Source: RHKX01 sp041393495 (GTDB lineage: Bacteria; Actinomycetota; Thermoleophilia; Solirubrobacterales; 70-9). Taken from it: a stretch of DNA of 64,000 nucleotides. The position numbers and the translations under genes are program-made. The DNA is taken from the NCBI GenBank assembly GCA_041393495.1, contig JAWKKA010000003.1:108403-172402 (forward strand), read 5' to 3'. Below the pieces are notes generated by a model. That model ran no database searches. It was not told the origin of the DNA and saw only the letters and a list, made by a program, of their open reading frames with translations. Shown here one piece after another: positions 1 to 9,053 of the stretch. Numbering within the stretch: position 1 is the first letter of the stretch; each line of letters begins with the position of its first letter.

Positions 1-996
1 GCCGTCGAGCGCGACGATGCCGGCTACGCGAACCCCGCCGCCTCGGGGCTCGCGGAGGCTCTCTGCGGGTTTCTCGACCGCCGCCAGGGCTGGCGCGCGG
101 ACCCCGGGCAGGTGATCACGGTCGGCGACGTGGTCGGCGGCCTGACCGACCTGCTGCGGGCGCTGCTCGAGCCCGGCGACCGCGTTGTCGTCACCCCGCC
201 GGTCTATCACCCGTTCTTCAGCCTCGTTCCCGACGCGGGCTGCGCGCTTGCCGAGGTCCCGCTCGCCGGCGGTCGCGAGCTCGATCTCGACGGCGTCGCC
301 GCCGCCTTCGCCGGCGGCGCCCGGGCGATCCTGCTCTGCAACCCCCACAACCCGACCGGCACGGTCGCCTCGCACGAGGCCCTGGCCGAGCTGGCGCGGC
401 TCGCCGCCGAGCACGACGCCTGGGTCCTCGCCGACGAGATCCATGCCCCGCTGACCCTGGCCGGGGCCGAGCACGTGCCGTTTCTCACCGTCTCCGCGGA
501 GGCGGCCGCTCGCGGGATCGCGCTCGTCTCCGCCTCGAAGGCCTTCAACCTCGCCGGCCTCGGCTGCGCGCAGGTGCTCACCGCGGCCGAGCCCGCCCGG
601 GCTGCCGCCGACCGGCTGCCCGCGGGCGCGCGCCACTGCGGCCACTTCGGCGCGATCGCCTCGGCGGCCGCCTACGCCTCCGGGGACGGCTGGCTCGACG
701 ACGTGCTCGACGTCCTCGACCACAACCGCCGCCTCCTCGCCGAGCTCCTCGCCGAGCTCCTGCCCGAGGCGCGCTACACGCCCCCGGCCGCCGGCTATCT
801 GGCCTGGATCGACCTCTCGGCCTACGGGCTCGGCAGCGACCCGGCGGCGCCGATCCTCGAGCGCGGCCGCGTCGCGTTCAGCTCCGGGCCGTCGTTCGGG
901 CGCGGGGGCGAGGGTCACGTTCGCCTCAATGCGGGAACCTCCCCGGGACTCGTTCGCGAGGCCGTCGAGCGGATGGCGGGAGCGGTCGGTGCCTAG
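1..996 (+). CDS. PatB/MalY-type aminotransferase fold C-S lyase, 5' end outside window
   Basis: The frame is open from the first base, so the N-terminus is missing and about 331 residues are present. It is a fold-type I PLP enzyme: NPHNPTGT lies in the cofactor-binding region, DEIHAPL carries the pyridine-N Asp, and SASKAFNLAGL carries the Schiff-base Lys. The DEIHAPL and SKAFNLAGL wording is typical of MalY/PatB cystathionine beta-lyases rather than general aspartate aminotransferases. The likely reaction is beta-elimination of cystathionine or cysteine conjugates in the cytosol. An amidohydrolase starts inside its last codons, which implies coupled translation. Substrate is inferred. Confidence 0.85.
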   Translation, partial: AVERDDAGYANPAASGLAEALCGFLDRRQGWRADPGQVITVGDVVGGLTDLLRALLEPGDRVVVTPPVYHPFFSLVPDAGCALAEVPLAGGRELDLDGVAAAFAGGARAILLCNPHNPTGTVASHEALAELARLAAEHDAWVLADEIHAPLTLAGAEHVPFLTVSAEAAARGIALVSASKAFNLAGLGCAQVLTAAEPARAAADRLPAGARHCGHFGAIASAAAYASGDGWLDDVLDVLDHNRRLLAELLAELLPEARYTPPAAGYLAWIDLSAYGLGSDPAAPILERGRVAFSSGPSFGRGGEGHVRLNAGTSPGLVREAVERMAGAVGA

Positions 997-2125
997 CGCT
1001 GCCAGCCTCGAGCCGATCGACCGGGCGCTCGCTCCCTGGTGGGAGCCGATCGATGCCCTGCTCGGCGACGCGACCCTGTTCGACGCCCATACCCACATCG
1101 GCGGCAACGACCCCGATGGCTACCGCCAGGAGGCCGACGAGCTGCTCGATGCGCTCGATCCGCTCGGCGCCCGCGCCGTCACCTTCCCGATGCACGAGCC
1201 CGACGGCTACGCGGCGGCGAACGACCGCGTCCTCGAGGCCGCCGCGACGGCGCCGGGGCGGCTCGTCGCCTTCTGCCGGGTCGATCCCCGTGCCGACGCC
1301 GTCGCCGAGGCGCGGCGCTGCCTCGACGCCGGGGCGGCCGGGATCAAGCTGCACCCGCGCGCGGAGGGGTTCACCCTCGAGGAGCCGGCGGTCGAGGAGC
1401 TGTTCGCGCTCGCGCACGAGCGCCGGCTGCCGATCCTGGTGCACGCGGGGCGCGGGATCCCGGCGCTCGGCGACCACGCGGTCGTCCTGACCCGCCGCTA
1501 CCCGGACGCGCGGCTGATCCTCGCCCACGCGGCCGTCTCCGACCTCGCCTGGATCTGGGAGGAGATGCCCGAGCACCCGAACCTGCTCGTCGATACCGCG
1601 TGGTGGAGCCCGGGCGACATGATGGCGATGTTCAAGCTGGTCCCGTCCGGACAGATCGTCTGGGCGAGCGACTCGCCGTACGGTCGCCCGACGGCCTCGG
1701 CCGTCGCGCACCTGCGGTTCGCGATCCAGGCCGGGGTCGAAGCCGCCGCCCTCCGCTCGATCGCCGGGGGACAGATCGATCGGCTGCTCGCCGGCGAGGA
1801 GCTCGAGTGGCACGACCGGCCGCCCGGGGAGCCGGAGCCGATCAGCCCCCATCTCGAGCGCGTCGTCGACCATCTCGTCGGCGCCGTCTCGCAGGTCGTC
1901 ACGGGAGCCGATCCGGATGAGCCGCTCCTGCTCGCCCGGCTCGCCTGCGACGCCGGCGGCGACGATCAGGCGCGGCCGCTCCTCGACCAGATCCACGCGT
2001 TGCTCGCGCGCGCCGAGGAGCTCGCCGCCGACGAGCCCGGCGCCGTCCGCTTCCCGGCCTCGGCGGTGCTGCTGGCCGTGGCGCTGGCAATCGCGCGGAC
2101 GCCCCTTGCCCCGCGGCCGGCCTGA
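989..2125 (+). CDS. Amidohydrolase-2 family metal-dependent hydrolase
   Basis: This is a TIM-barrel amidohydrolase of about 378 residues. FDAHTHIGG gives the metal-binding HxH, GIKLHPR a conserved barrel strand, LVHAGRG and ILAHAAVSD the later His ligands, and WASDSPYG the catalytic Asp. The GTG at 989 is preferred: it overlaps the upstream TAG (GTGCCTAG) and has GCGGGAG just before it. An earlier in-frame start at 929 would lie deep in the upstream gene. The family hydrolyses or decarboxylates C-N and C-C bonds in small cyclic substrates. The C-terminal 90 residues are a helical extension with no assigned role. Substrate unknown. Confidence 0.8.
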   Translation: MPSAASLEPIDRALAPWWEPIDALLGDATLFDAHTHIGGNDPDGYRQEADELLDALDPLGARAVTFPMHEPDGYAAANDRVLEAAATAPGRLVAFCRVDPRADAVAEARRCLDAGAAGIKLHPRAEGFTLEEPAVEELFALAHERRLPILVHAGRGIPALGDHAVVLTRRYPDARLILAHAAVSDLAWIWEEMPEHPNLLVDTAWWSPGDMMAMFKLVPSGQIVWASDSPYGRPTASAVAHLRFAIQAGVEAAALRSIAGGQIDRLLAGEELEWHDRPPGEPEPISPHLERVVDHLVGAVSQVVTGADPDEPLLLARLACDAGGDDQARPLLDQIHALLARAEELAADEPGAVRFPASAVLLAVALAIARTPLAPRPA

Positions 2126-2152
2126 GCCGGGCCCTGCGCGCGTCCTCGCTCC

Positions 2153-2213
2153 GCGGCCGGCCGCAGGCGGCGCCCCCGTTCGGGGCCCTTGCCCGGCGGC
2201 CGGCCGCAGGCGG
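2153..2213. repeat. Two copies of an 18-bp GC-rich direct repeat containing a palindrome
   Basis: An 18-bp sequence, GCGGCCGGCCGCAGGCGG, occurs at 2153-2170 and again at 2196-2213, a 43-bp period. Each copy contains the 12-bp perfect palindrome GCGGCCGGCCGC. It sits in the 99-bp gap between two convergent genes, so a role as a transcription-termination hairpin for both is plausible. There is no U-tract. Confidence 0.5.
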
Positions 2214-2224
2214 GGGCGGTGGGC

Positions 2225-2677
2225 TCAGCCCAGCGCGGCCCGGATCTCCTCGATGGCGGCCTGCTCGTGCTCGCTCACGCGTTCGCCGCCGACGCCGAGG
2301 AAGCCGCCGCTCTTGTCGGCTTCGGCGACCCGCTGGGCGACGGCGAGGACGAAGTCGCGATAGGCGGCGACCTCGTTGGCGTCGGCCTTCGCCGCGAGCG
2401 TGCTCACCGCCTCGCCGATCCGCGGGACGGCCCGCGCCCGGAGGTCCTCCTTGCCGGCGAACTCGTTCGGTGAGATCGCGTTCACCGAGCGCACGACCTC
2501 GTCGATCAGCGCGGAGCCGGTCGAGTGCTCGCGGGCCTCGGCGTACGCCTTGCCGGCCGCCATGCTCTCGCGGAGCATGCCGCCCTTCTCGCTGGTGATC
2601 ACGTACATCGCCGCGATCGACGGAGCGCTCGCGATCAGCTCCCACTCCTCGGCGTCGAACTGTGCCTTCTCGGTCAT
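2225..2677 (-). CDS. Hypothetical soluble helical protein, 150 residues
   Basis: I do not recognise a named family. The protein is acidic and predicted mostly helical, with no signal peptide or membrane segment. It opens with FDAEEWELIASAPSIAAMY and has a KADANEVAAYRDFVL segment in its second half. The ATG at 2677 follows a clear Shine-Dalgarno AGAGGAG. It begins 22 bp downstream of the M1 peptidase stop on the same strand and so is probably the second gene of that transcript. Function unknown. Confidence 0.7.
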   Translation of the reverse strand: MTEKAQFDAEEWELIASAPSIAAMYVITSEKGGMLRESMAAGKAYAEAREHSTGSALIDEVVRSVNAISPNEFAGKEDLRARAVPRIGEAVSTLAAKADANEVAAYRDFVLAVAQRVAEADKSGGFLGVGGERVSEHEQAAIEEIRAALG

Positions 2678-2699
2678 CGGTTGCTCCTCTCGGCGGGTC

Positions 2700-4244
2700 T
2701 CAGAAATCGGAGGGGGTGAGGCGCGGGCGCCGCTCCCAGAGCAGCCACTGGCGCAGGTAGCGACCGAGCCGGTCCAGCCGGGCGCGGTGGAGCCCGCTGG
2801 CGTCCTCGACCTCGCGCACGAACTGCCCGCGGCGGATGTTGCCGAACCGGTGGGTGCGGGCGATCTCGCGGGTCAGTCCGGCGAACCGGCGGGCGCCGAT
2901 GATCTCGCGCAGGCCCACGAGCATCGCGCCCGGGCGGTTGTAGACGGCGAAGCCGTTGAAGAGCTGTGCGGGATCGCCGTCCAGCGTCGCCGGGGCGAGC
3001 TTCCAGCGCTGCCGCTTCGACGCGTAGACGGCCCGGAAGAACTGCCGCGGGGTCTGCTCGGCGCCGTCTCGCCGGTGCTCGAACAGGACCTCGAAGTACG
3101 TCGCCCAGCCCTCGCTGTGCCAGATCGCGTTCCAGCGGGCCGGGGAGACGCTGTCGCCCATCCACTGGTGGGCGATCTCGTGGGCGAGCGTCGCCGGGCC
3201 CGCCACCGGCCCGCCCTTGTTGCCCGCGAAGTGCGGCTTCGTCTGGTTCTCGAGGACGTAGCCGACGTCCGGGGCCCAGTCGGCGACCAGGCCGACCGTC
3301 TCGAACGGGTAAGGGCCGATGCGCGAGGAGAGGAAGTTGACGATCCCGGGAAGGCGGTCGGCGGTGGCCCTCACGGCGGCCTTGCGGGCGGGCGATCCGG
3401 CGCTGTCGATCGCCGTGAACGTCGGGATCGTCGCGCCGCCCGTGTGGTCGGTCATCGCGCCGGTCGCGACGTCGAAGCGGCCGACGGTCCCGGTCGCGAG
3501 GTACGGGGCCATCGGCCGGTCCTCGACCCAGGTCGTCGTCGCGGTGCCGTCGCCGTTGTCGACGCGGGAGACCCGCACGCCGGCGCCGATCGCGACGTCC
3601 GCGGCCGGCGCGGTGGTCCGCAGCTCGAACGTCGCCTTGTCGGAGGGATGGTTGTTCGACGGAAACCAGCTCTGGGCCCCGATCGGCTCGTTCACCGTGA
3701 ACGATCCGTCGCAGTCGCCCGGCGACGAGCAGGCCCGCACCCATCCCTCGATCGAGGTGTCGGCGTCGACGATCGCCCGGGGCGTCCCGTGGTAGGCGAC
3801 CGCGACGGTGAACGTCGCGCCCTTCGCGACCCCGGCGGCGGGCGTGATCGTCAGCTTCGCCGGCTGGGTCACGTCGGGGTCGTCGCTGAGGCGGGGCTTC
3901 GCCTCGGTCCGGGCGATCCGCTTCGCGGCGACGCCGTCGACCGTGACCGAGTCGATCCGCAGGTCGCGCTGGAAGTCGAGGCTGAAGCGGGAGAGGCCCT
4001 GCGTCGCCCGGGCCGTGATCGTCGTCCTCGTCCCCGCCTCGAAGCGGTTCGTGGCGGAGTCGTAGTCGAGCTCGATCTCGTAGTGGCGGGCGTCGTAGCC
4101 GCCGTTGCCGATCTGCGGGTACAGCGGGTCGCCGAGCGACTTGGCGCCCGGGGTGAAGGCCGCCGGCGCAACCGCCGCCCCGGCCAGGAGGAGGATCGTC
4201 ACGGTCAGTGAGGTGGCGCCGGCCACGGCGCGGGGGAGGCTCAT
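2700..4244 (-). CDS. Secreted M1-family zinc metallopeptidase
   Basis: 514 residues with an N-terminal signal peptide (positive start, hydrophobic LTVTILLLAGAAVAPAA) and an aminopeptidase-N-like beta domain. The zinc site is HEIAHQWMGD with the third ligand in HSEGWATYF about 18 residues on. The exopeptidase loop (usually GAMEN) reads VLENQ. The protein is shorter than full M1 enzymes (800-900 residues) because the large C-terminal helical domain is mostly absent, as in several bacterial secreted M1 members. It probably trims peptides outside the membrane. It leads a two-gene minus-strand unit. Confidence 0.85.
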   Translation of the reverse strand: MSLPRAVAGATSLTVTILLLAGAAVAPAAFTPGAKSLGDPLYPQIGNGGYDARHYEIELDYDSATNRFEAGTRTTITARATQGLSRFSLDFQRDLRIDSVTVDGVAAKRIARTEAKPRLSDDPDVTQPAKLTITPAAGVAKGATFTVAVAYHGTPRAIVDADTSIEGWVRACSSPGDCDGSFTVNEPIGAQSWFPSNNHPSDKATFELRTTAPAADVAIGAGVRVSRVDNGDGTATTTWVEDRPMAPYLATGTVGRFDVATGAMTDHTGGATIPTFTAIDSAGSPARKAAVRATADRLPGIVNFLSSRIGPYPFETVGLVADWAPDVGYVLENQTKPHFAGNKGGPVAGPATLAHEIAHQWMGDSVSPARWNAIWHSEGWATYFEVLFEHRRDGAEQTPRQFFRAVYASKRQRWKLAPATLDGDPAQLFNGFAVYNRPGAMLVGLREIIGARRFAGLTREIARTHRFGNIRRGQFVREVEDASGLHRARLDRLGRYLRQWLLWERRPRLTPSDF

Positions 4245-4318
4245 CAGGGCGGCATCGTGACAGACCGGTGCGCGGACCCGCCGGGTTCCGGACGGCGCCC
4301 GCCCGCCGGACGCGCTGC

Positions 4319-4708
4319 TCAGGCCGGCACTTCGAGCGGGTGCAGCTCCGAGGCAGCGAGCGCTTCGGTCCGCAGGTGGGCGATCGCCTGGTAGTCGGGG
4401 GAGCCGATCATCTCGAGGAACGCGGCGCGGCTCGGGTACTCGACCAGGAGCACCAGATCCCAGGTGCGGCCGGCCGGCCCGATCAGGGCCCGTTCGCCCT
4501 CGCCGCTGAAGATCGGCCGGCCGCCGATCCGGGCGAGGATCGGCGCGACCGCCTGCCCGTACTCCATGTACTTCTCGAAGCCTCCTTCGGGCTTCAGGGC
4601 GAGCAGGTTCAACATCACGATCGGCCCGTCGTCATCCGATCGCGACCGCTCGAGGAACTCGCGGAACCCCTCCGGGTCGAGCTGCTCCGCCGCCGGATGC
4701 TCCTCCAT
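4319..4708 (-). CDS. DUF1330-like dimeric alpha/beta-barrel protein
   Basis: 129 residues. The core GPIVMLNLLALKP, YMEYGQAVAPILARIGG and LVLLVEYPSRAAFLEMIGSPDYQAIAHLR matches the DUF1330/EthD-like ferredoxin-fold proteins, which are small cytosolic dimers of unclear function. The ATG at 4708 has no Shine-Dalgarno, but TAGGAT (4716-4721) lies 7 nt upstream, so the mRNA is probably leaderless. It is monocistronic, with a long inverted repeat just upstream. Confidence 0.75.
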   Translation of the reverse strand: MEEHPAAEQLDPEGFREFLERSRSDDDGPIVMLNLLALKPEGGFEKYMEYGQAVAPILARIGGRPIFSGEGERALIGPAGRTWDLVLLVEYPSRAAFLEMIGSPDYQAIAHLRTEALAASELHPLEVPA

Positions 4709-4765
4709 CGCCGCGATCCTATTGATTCACGCCCAACAGCGCCTACGTTTCCTCACCGCGACGAG

Positions 4766-4848
4766 AGGCGTCGGTCGGGGGAGGCGCGGCGGGTAGTCCG
4801 CACGAGCGCAGCGAGTTGCTCCCGCCGCGCCTCTCCCGGCCGACGCCT
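4766..4848. repeat. Long inverted repeat (28-nt arms) downstream of glnN
   Basis: Arms at 4766-4793 and 4821-4848 are complementary except for two positions. They enclose a 27-nt loop that itself contains a short inverted motif (ACGAGCGCAGCGAG). It begins 11 bp past the glnN stop on the minus strand, so it may act as glnN terminator or 3' stabiliser. Its size and regularity also resemble a REP-type or miniature element. Confidence 0.75.
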
Positions 4849-4858
4849 ATCGAGTCCC

Positions 4859-7012
4859 CTACTTGATGAACAGGATCTCGCTGTACTTCGGCAGCGGCCA
4901 GAGGTCGTCGGCGACGATCAGCTCGAGGGCGTCGGCGACCTTGCGGACCTCGGCCATCCGCGCGAGCTGATAGTCGCGCGCGTACTCGGCCAGCTCGAGG
5001 CCCCCGAGGCCGTCGGGATAGACGTTCGCCCGCTCGAGCTCCTGGATCGTGGTGACGAACTGCTCGATCAGCGACCGCAGCTCCGTCGCCACCCCGGCGA
5101 TTCCGGCGGCATCGACCTCGGCCGCGTAGCGGATCGCCGCCGGCAGCAGCATCGTCTTGGCGATCGAACGCGCGGTCTCGGCCTCGATGTTGGCCCGGAC
5201 CGAGTACTGCTCGACCCAGACCTCGAAGCGGGCCTCGAGCTCGCGCTTCGAGAGCACGTTGTACCGCTCGAACGCGGCGACCGTGTCGGGCGCGACCACC
5301 TCCGGCAGGGCGTCCGGTGTCGTCCGCAGGTTCTTGAGCCCGCGGCGCCTGGCCTCGGCGTGCCACTCCTCGGAGTAGTTGTCGCCGCCGAAGCAGATCT
5401 GCCGGTTGGCGGAGTAGCTCTCGGTGACGACGTCGGCGACGGCCGGGCCGACCTCCTCGCCGCCGTTGATCCGCTCCTGCAGCCGGCCGGCGAGGTCATC
5501 GATGGCTTCGGCGACGATCGTGTTCAGGACGGTGTTGGGGAACGCGATCGACATGCTCGATCCGAGCGCCCGGAACTCGAACTTGTTGCCGGTGAACGCG
5601 AACGGCGAGGTCCGGTTGCGGTCGCCGCCGTGCATCGGCAGCGGCGGCAGGACCGGGGTCCCGAGCCCCAGCGTCGCGTCCTCGGTGACGCCGCTGCCCT
5701 CGCCGGAGACGATCGACTCGAACGCCTTGTCGAGCTCGGCGCCGAGGAAGATCGAGATGATCGCCGGCGGCGCCTCGTTCGCCCCGAGCCGGTGGTCCTG
5801 CCCGATGTTCGCCACCGAGGCGCGCAACAGGCCCTGGTGCTTGTTGACCGCCTGGATGACCGCCGTGCAGAAGAACAGGAAGCTCGCGTTCTCGGCCGGG
5901 GTCTTGCCGGGATCCATCAGGTTCGTCCCGGTGTCGGTGCTCATCGACCAGTTGTTGTGCTTGCCGGACCCGTTGACGCCGGCGAACGGCTTCTCGTGCA
6001 GCAGGCAGACGAGCCCGTAGCGGCGGGCGACGTTCTGCATGATCTGCATCGTCAGCTGCTGGTTGTCGGAGCCGACGTTCGAGTTCTCGAAGATCGGCGC
6101 GACCTCGTACTGGCCCGGCGCGACCTCGTTGTGGCGGGTCTTGACCGGGACGCCGAGCTTGACCAGCTCGCGCTCGGTCTCGAGCATGCAGGCGAGGATC
6201 CGCTCGGGGATCGATCCGAAGTAGTGGTCGTCGAGCTCGTGGCCTTTCGGCGGGCGGGCGCCGAACAGCGTCCGTCCGGTCGTGACCAGGTCGGGCCGCT
6301 CGAAGTAGTACTGCTCGTCGATCAGGAAGTACTCCTGCTCGGGCCCGACCGTCGTGAAGACGCGCCTGGTCTCGCGATCGCCGAGCAGGCGCAGCGCCTT
6401 GACGGCCGAGTTCGAGAGCGCGTCCATCGACCGCAGCAGCGGGATCTTCGCGTCGAGCGCCTCGCCGGTCCACGACGCGAACGCGGTCGGGATGCAGAGG
6501 AGGACCCCGTTCGGGTTCTCGAGCAGGAACGCCGGGCTCGTCGGATCCCAGGCCGTGTAGCCGCGGGCCTCGAAGGTCGCCCGGATGCCGCCGGTCGGAA
6601 AGGAGGAGGCGTCCGGCTCACCCTGGATCAGCTCGCCGCCGGAGAGGCGCGCGATCGCCTCGCCGTCGTCGCCCGGCTCGAAGAACGAGTCGTGCTTCTC
6701 GGCGGTCAGCCCGGTCAGCGGCTGGAACATGTGCGTGTAGTGGGTCGCGCCGTGCTCGAGGGCCCACTCCTTCATCGCGTGAGCGACCTCGTCGGCCAGC
6801 GACGGGTCGAGCGCCGCGCCCGAGGCGAGCGTCTCGTTGAGCCGCTCGAAGGTCTCCTTCGAGAGCCGCTCGCGCTGGACCGCCGGCGAGAAGACGTTGG
6901 CGCCGTAGGGGTGGTTGGCGGCGTCGCGAAGGTCGGTCGTCTCGATCGCGCTGCCGTTGCTGGTCCAGCTTGCGGCGGTGAGGTTGTGCTTGCGGGCCCT
7001 GGTGACGGTCAT
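4859..7012 (-). CDS. glnN: Type III glutamine synthetase (GlnN)
   Basis: 717 residues, the length of GSIII (about 700-730), not of GlnA (about 470). It catalyses ATP-dependent glutamate plus ammonia to glutamine. Family hallmarks are the early GATHYTHMFQPLTGLTAEK block, EKPFAGVNGSGKHNNWS (ATP/glutamate site), NRTSPFAFTGNKFEFR and the ICFGGDNYSEEWH block near the C-terminus. The ATG at 7012 has GAAGGAG about 12 nt upstream. It is transcribed divergently from a desaturase. GSIII occurs in Bacteroidetes, cyanobacteria and some actinobacteria, often as an extra GS under nitrogen stress. Whether a GlnA also exists cannot be seen here. Confidence 0.95.
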   Translation of the reverse strand: MTVTRARKHNLTAASWTSNGSAIETTDLRDAANHPYGANVFSPAVQRERLSKETFERLNETLASGAALDPSLADEVAHAMKEWALEHGATHYTHMFQPLTGLTAEKHDSFFEPGDDGEAIARLSGGELIQGEPDASSFPTGGIRATFEARGYTAWDPTSPAFLLENPNGVLLCIPTAFASWTGEALDAKIPLLRSMDALSNSAVKALRLLGDRETRRVFTTVGPEQEYFLIDEQYYFERPDLVTTGRTLFGARPPKGHELDDHYFGSIPERILACMLETERELVKLGVPVKTRHNEVAPGQYEVAPIFENSNVGSDNQQLTMQIMQNVARRYGLVCLLHEKPFAGVNGSGKHNNWSMSTDTGTNLMDPGKTPAENASFLFFCTAVIQAVNKHQGLLRASVANIGQDHRLGANEAPPAIISIFLGAELDKAFESIVSGEGSGVTEDATLGLGTPVLPPLPMHGGDRNRTSPFAFTGNKFEFRALGSSMSIAFPNTVLNTIVAEAIDDLAGRLQERINGGEEVGPAVADVVTESYSANRQICFGGDNYSEEWHAEARRRGLKNLRTTPDALPEVVAPDTVAAFERYNVLSKRELEARFEVWVEQYSVRANIEAETARSIAKTMLLPAAIRYAAEVDAAGIAGVATELRSLIEQFVTTIQELERANVYPDGLGGLELAEYARDYQLARMAEVRKVADALELIVADDLWPLPKYSEILFIK

Positions 7013-7133
7013 GGCTGTCGGTTACTCCTTCTCTCGGTCGCGCGCGACTTCGACCCGGCAGGGACAAGCCGTTCGCCCATCGTCGCAAGTTCCGACGGCC
7101 GAGGCTAGGCCGTCATCCCGCACCTTCCGTTGT

Positions 7134-7155
7134 CCGCGGGTACAAAATCCCGCGG
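7134..7155. promoter_or_regulatory. Perfect palindrome in the glnN/desaturase divergent region
   Basis: CCGCGGG-N8-CCCGCGG, with an AT-rich centre TACAAAAT, lies in the 254-bp intergenic space. The centre is the most AT-rich spot there. It is placed between the two divergent starts, so an operator for a dimeric regulator of glnN or the desaturase is a reasonable guess. A -10-like TATGAT (7204-7209) for the desaturase lies further downstream. Confidence 0.4.
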
Positions 7156-7266
7156 CTCGGATTCGCCGCCGGGGCCTCCGCCGCCTCTGGCCTGATCGGC
7201 GAATATGATGTCGGGGTCGCGGTTTCGCACGGCGGCAGACCGTCGTTCGCCCGAAGGAAGCCCGCG

Positions 7267-8307
7267 ATGTCCCAGCCCCCAGCCGATCCCTACTGGCGCG
7301 AAGCGATGGCGCCCTACGCGCGTCCGATCCCGCTGCGGTCCGCCCTCGACATCCTCACCTCGGTCGTGCCCTTCTTCGCGCTCTGGGCCGCGATGTACAT
7401 GGCGCTCGACGTCTCCTACTGGCTCGTGCTGGCGATCTCGATCCCGGCCGCCGGCTTTCTGCTGCGCACCTTCATCCTCTTCCACGACTGCGCGCACGGC
7501 TCGTTCTTCGCGTCGCGACGGGCCAACGTCTGGGGCGGTCGCATCTTCGCCCTGATCACCTTCCAGGCGTTCGCCAACTGGCGCCACAACCACGCGATCC
7601 ATCACGGCTCCGCCGGCGACCTCGACCGGCGCGGCACCGGCGACGTCCCGACCTGGACCGTCGACGAGTACTACGCGAGCCCCTGGACGGCGAGGATCGG
7701 GTACCGGCTGTTTCGCAATCCGCTCGTGATGTTCGGGGTCGGGCCGATCTGGTCGCTCTTGATCGGCCCGCGGATCTGGGCCGGATCGAAGCCGGGCCGG
7801 CTACGCAACAGCATCCTGCTCACCAACGTCGGGGTGGTCGCGATGGTCGGCGCCGCCTGCCTCGCCTTCGGCTGGCAGGCGGTGCTCCTGATCGAGATCC
7901 CGCTCGTCGTCATCGCCGGGACGGCCGGCGTCTGGCTGTTCTTCGTCCAGCACCAGTTCGAGGACGTCTACTGGGAGAGCGGCGAGGCCTGGGACTACAC
8001 GGAGGCGGCGCTGCAGGGCAGCAGCTACCTGAAGCTCCCGCAGCCCCTGCAGTTCTTCACCGGCAACATCGGCCTCCACCACGTCCATCACCTCAGCGCC
8101 CGCGTTCCCAACTACAGCCTCCAGCGCGCCCACGACGAGAACGAGGTCTTCGCGCAGGTCCCGGTCCTCACCGTCGGCGCGGCGCTCCGCAGCTCCCGCC
8201 TGAAGCTCTGGGACCCGGCCGCCAAGCGGTTGGTCGGCTTCGCGGCGGCGAAGGCGGCCCACCGGCGCGCCGGCGTCCCCTCCCGTCCGGCCGCCTCAGC
8301 GTCGTAG
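7267..8307 (+). CDS. Membrane fatty-acid desaturase
   Basis: 346 residues with about four to six membrane segments and the three His boxes of membrane di-iron desaturases: HDCAHGS, HNHAIHHG and HHVHHLS. It inserts a double bond into acyl chains using O2 and an electron donor. The boxes resemble the DesA/omega-6 type. The substrate (acyl lipid or acyl-CoA) is not readable from sequence. The ATG at 7267 has GAAGGAA 8 nt upstream and a leader of about 50 nt from TATGAT. The gene is monocistronic and divergent from glnN. Confidence 0.88.
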   Translation: MSQPPADPYWREAMAPYARPIPLRSALDILTSVVPFFALWAAMYMALDVSYWLVLAISIPAAGFLLRTFILFHDCAHGSFFASRRANVWGGRIFALITFQAFANWRHNHAIHHGSAGDLDRRGTGDVPTWTVDEYYASPWTARIGYRLFRNPLVMFGVGPIWSLLIGPRIWAGSKPGRLRNSILLTNVGVVAMVGAACLAFGWQAVLLIEIPLVVIAGTAGVWLFFVQHQFEDVYWESGEAWDYTEAALQGSSYLKLPQPLQFFTGNIGLHHVHHLSARVPNYSLQRAHDENEVFAQVPVLTVGAALRSSRLKLWDPAAKRLVGFAAAKAAHRRAGVPSRPAASAS

Positions 8308-8369
8308 GGGTCCGGCAGCGGGCGCGGCCGCGGCGCCGACGAACCCGCCAACCCCGCCGGAGGCCGGGG

Positions 8370-9053
8370 TCACGCGGCGGCCTTGGCGATCGCGTCGTCC
8401 ATCTGCTCGAGGGCGTCGATGTTGACCGGGCCGTGGCCCGGCGCGAGCGCCGACGGCTCGTGGGTGCGAAGCTCGATCGCGCTCTCGAGCTCGATCTCCC
8501 TGTCCCAGGTCGCCAGGTAGGGGAGCGGGAAGAACGGGTTCGCCCGCGCCGACGTGCAGACGCCGAACAGGGTCGAGAAGACGTCGCCGCAGTAGAGCGT
8601 GCGGTCGCGGGAATCGAGGAAGGCGAGGTGGCCCGGCGTGTGGCCGGGCGTCGCGATCACCTCGAGTGATCCGACCCGCTCGCCGCCCGCGATCGTCCGG
8701 GTCGGCTTCGTCCTGGCGCCGGGGTAGCTGCCGCGGAGCTTGCCGCTCTCGCCCGGCTGCAGGCTCGTGTCGCCGCCGAGCAGGATCGCGTCCCGGGCGG
8801 AGATCAGGACCTCGGCGTCGGGGAGCTCGGCAGCGAGTGCGTCGAGTGAGCCGATGTGATCGCCGTGGGCGTGGGTGAGGGCGATCCGGACGATCGGCGC
8901 GCCGAGGTCGGCGGCGGCGGCGAGGATCTTCTTGTGGCTTCCCTTGATCGCGGTGTCGATCAGGGTCAGGCCATCCTCCTCCTGGACGAGAAAGGCATTG
9001 ACCATGCCGTAGCGGCTGATCCGGGTGTGGCTCTCCACGGTTGGAATGCTCAT
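8370..9053 (-). CDS. Metallo-beta-lactamase-fold hydrolase
   Basis: 227 residues. THAHGDHIGS is the HxHxDH zinc motif. TPGHTPGHLAF, GDVFSTLFG and APGHGPVN supply the remaining ligands of a glyoxalase-II-like MBL fold. The start is set at ATG 9053 because TAGGAT (9061-9066) lies 7 nt upstream; a longer reading frame to 9215 would run into the divergent gene. It is a cytosolic hydrolase of unknown substrate, opposite to a second MBL-fold gene. Confidence 0.82.
   Translation of the reverse strand: MSIPTVESHTRISRYGMVNAFLVQEEDGLTLIDTAIKGSHKKILAAAADLGAPIVRIALTHAHGDHIGSLDALAAELPDAEVLISARDAILLGGDTSLQPGESGKLRGSYPGARTKPTRTIAGGERVGSLEVIATPGHTPGHLAFLDSRDRTLYCGDVFSTLFGVCTSARANPFFPLPYLATWDREIELESAIELRTHEPSALAPGHGPVNIDALEQMDDAIAKAAA

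Noticed and set aside
4208..7108. A 966-codon open frame on the plus strand opposite glnN
   Set aside because: It is the antisense shadow of a highly conserved gene; the translation is low-complexity Arg/Asp/Val-rich with no family motif, as expected for GC-rich third-position bias.
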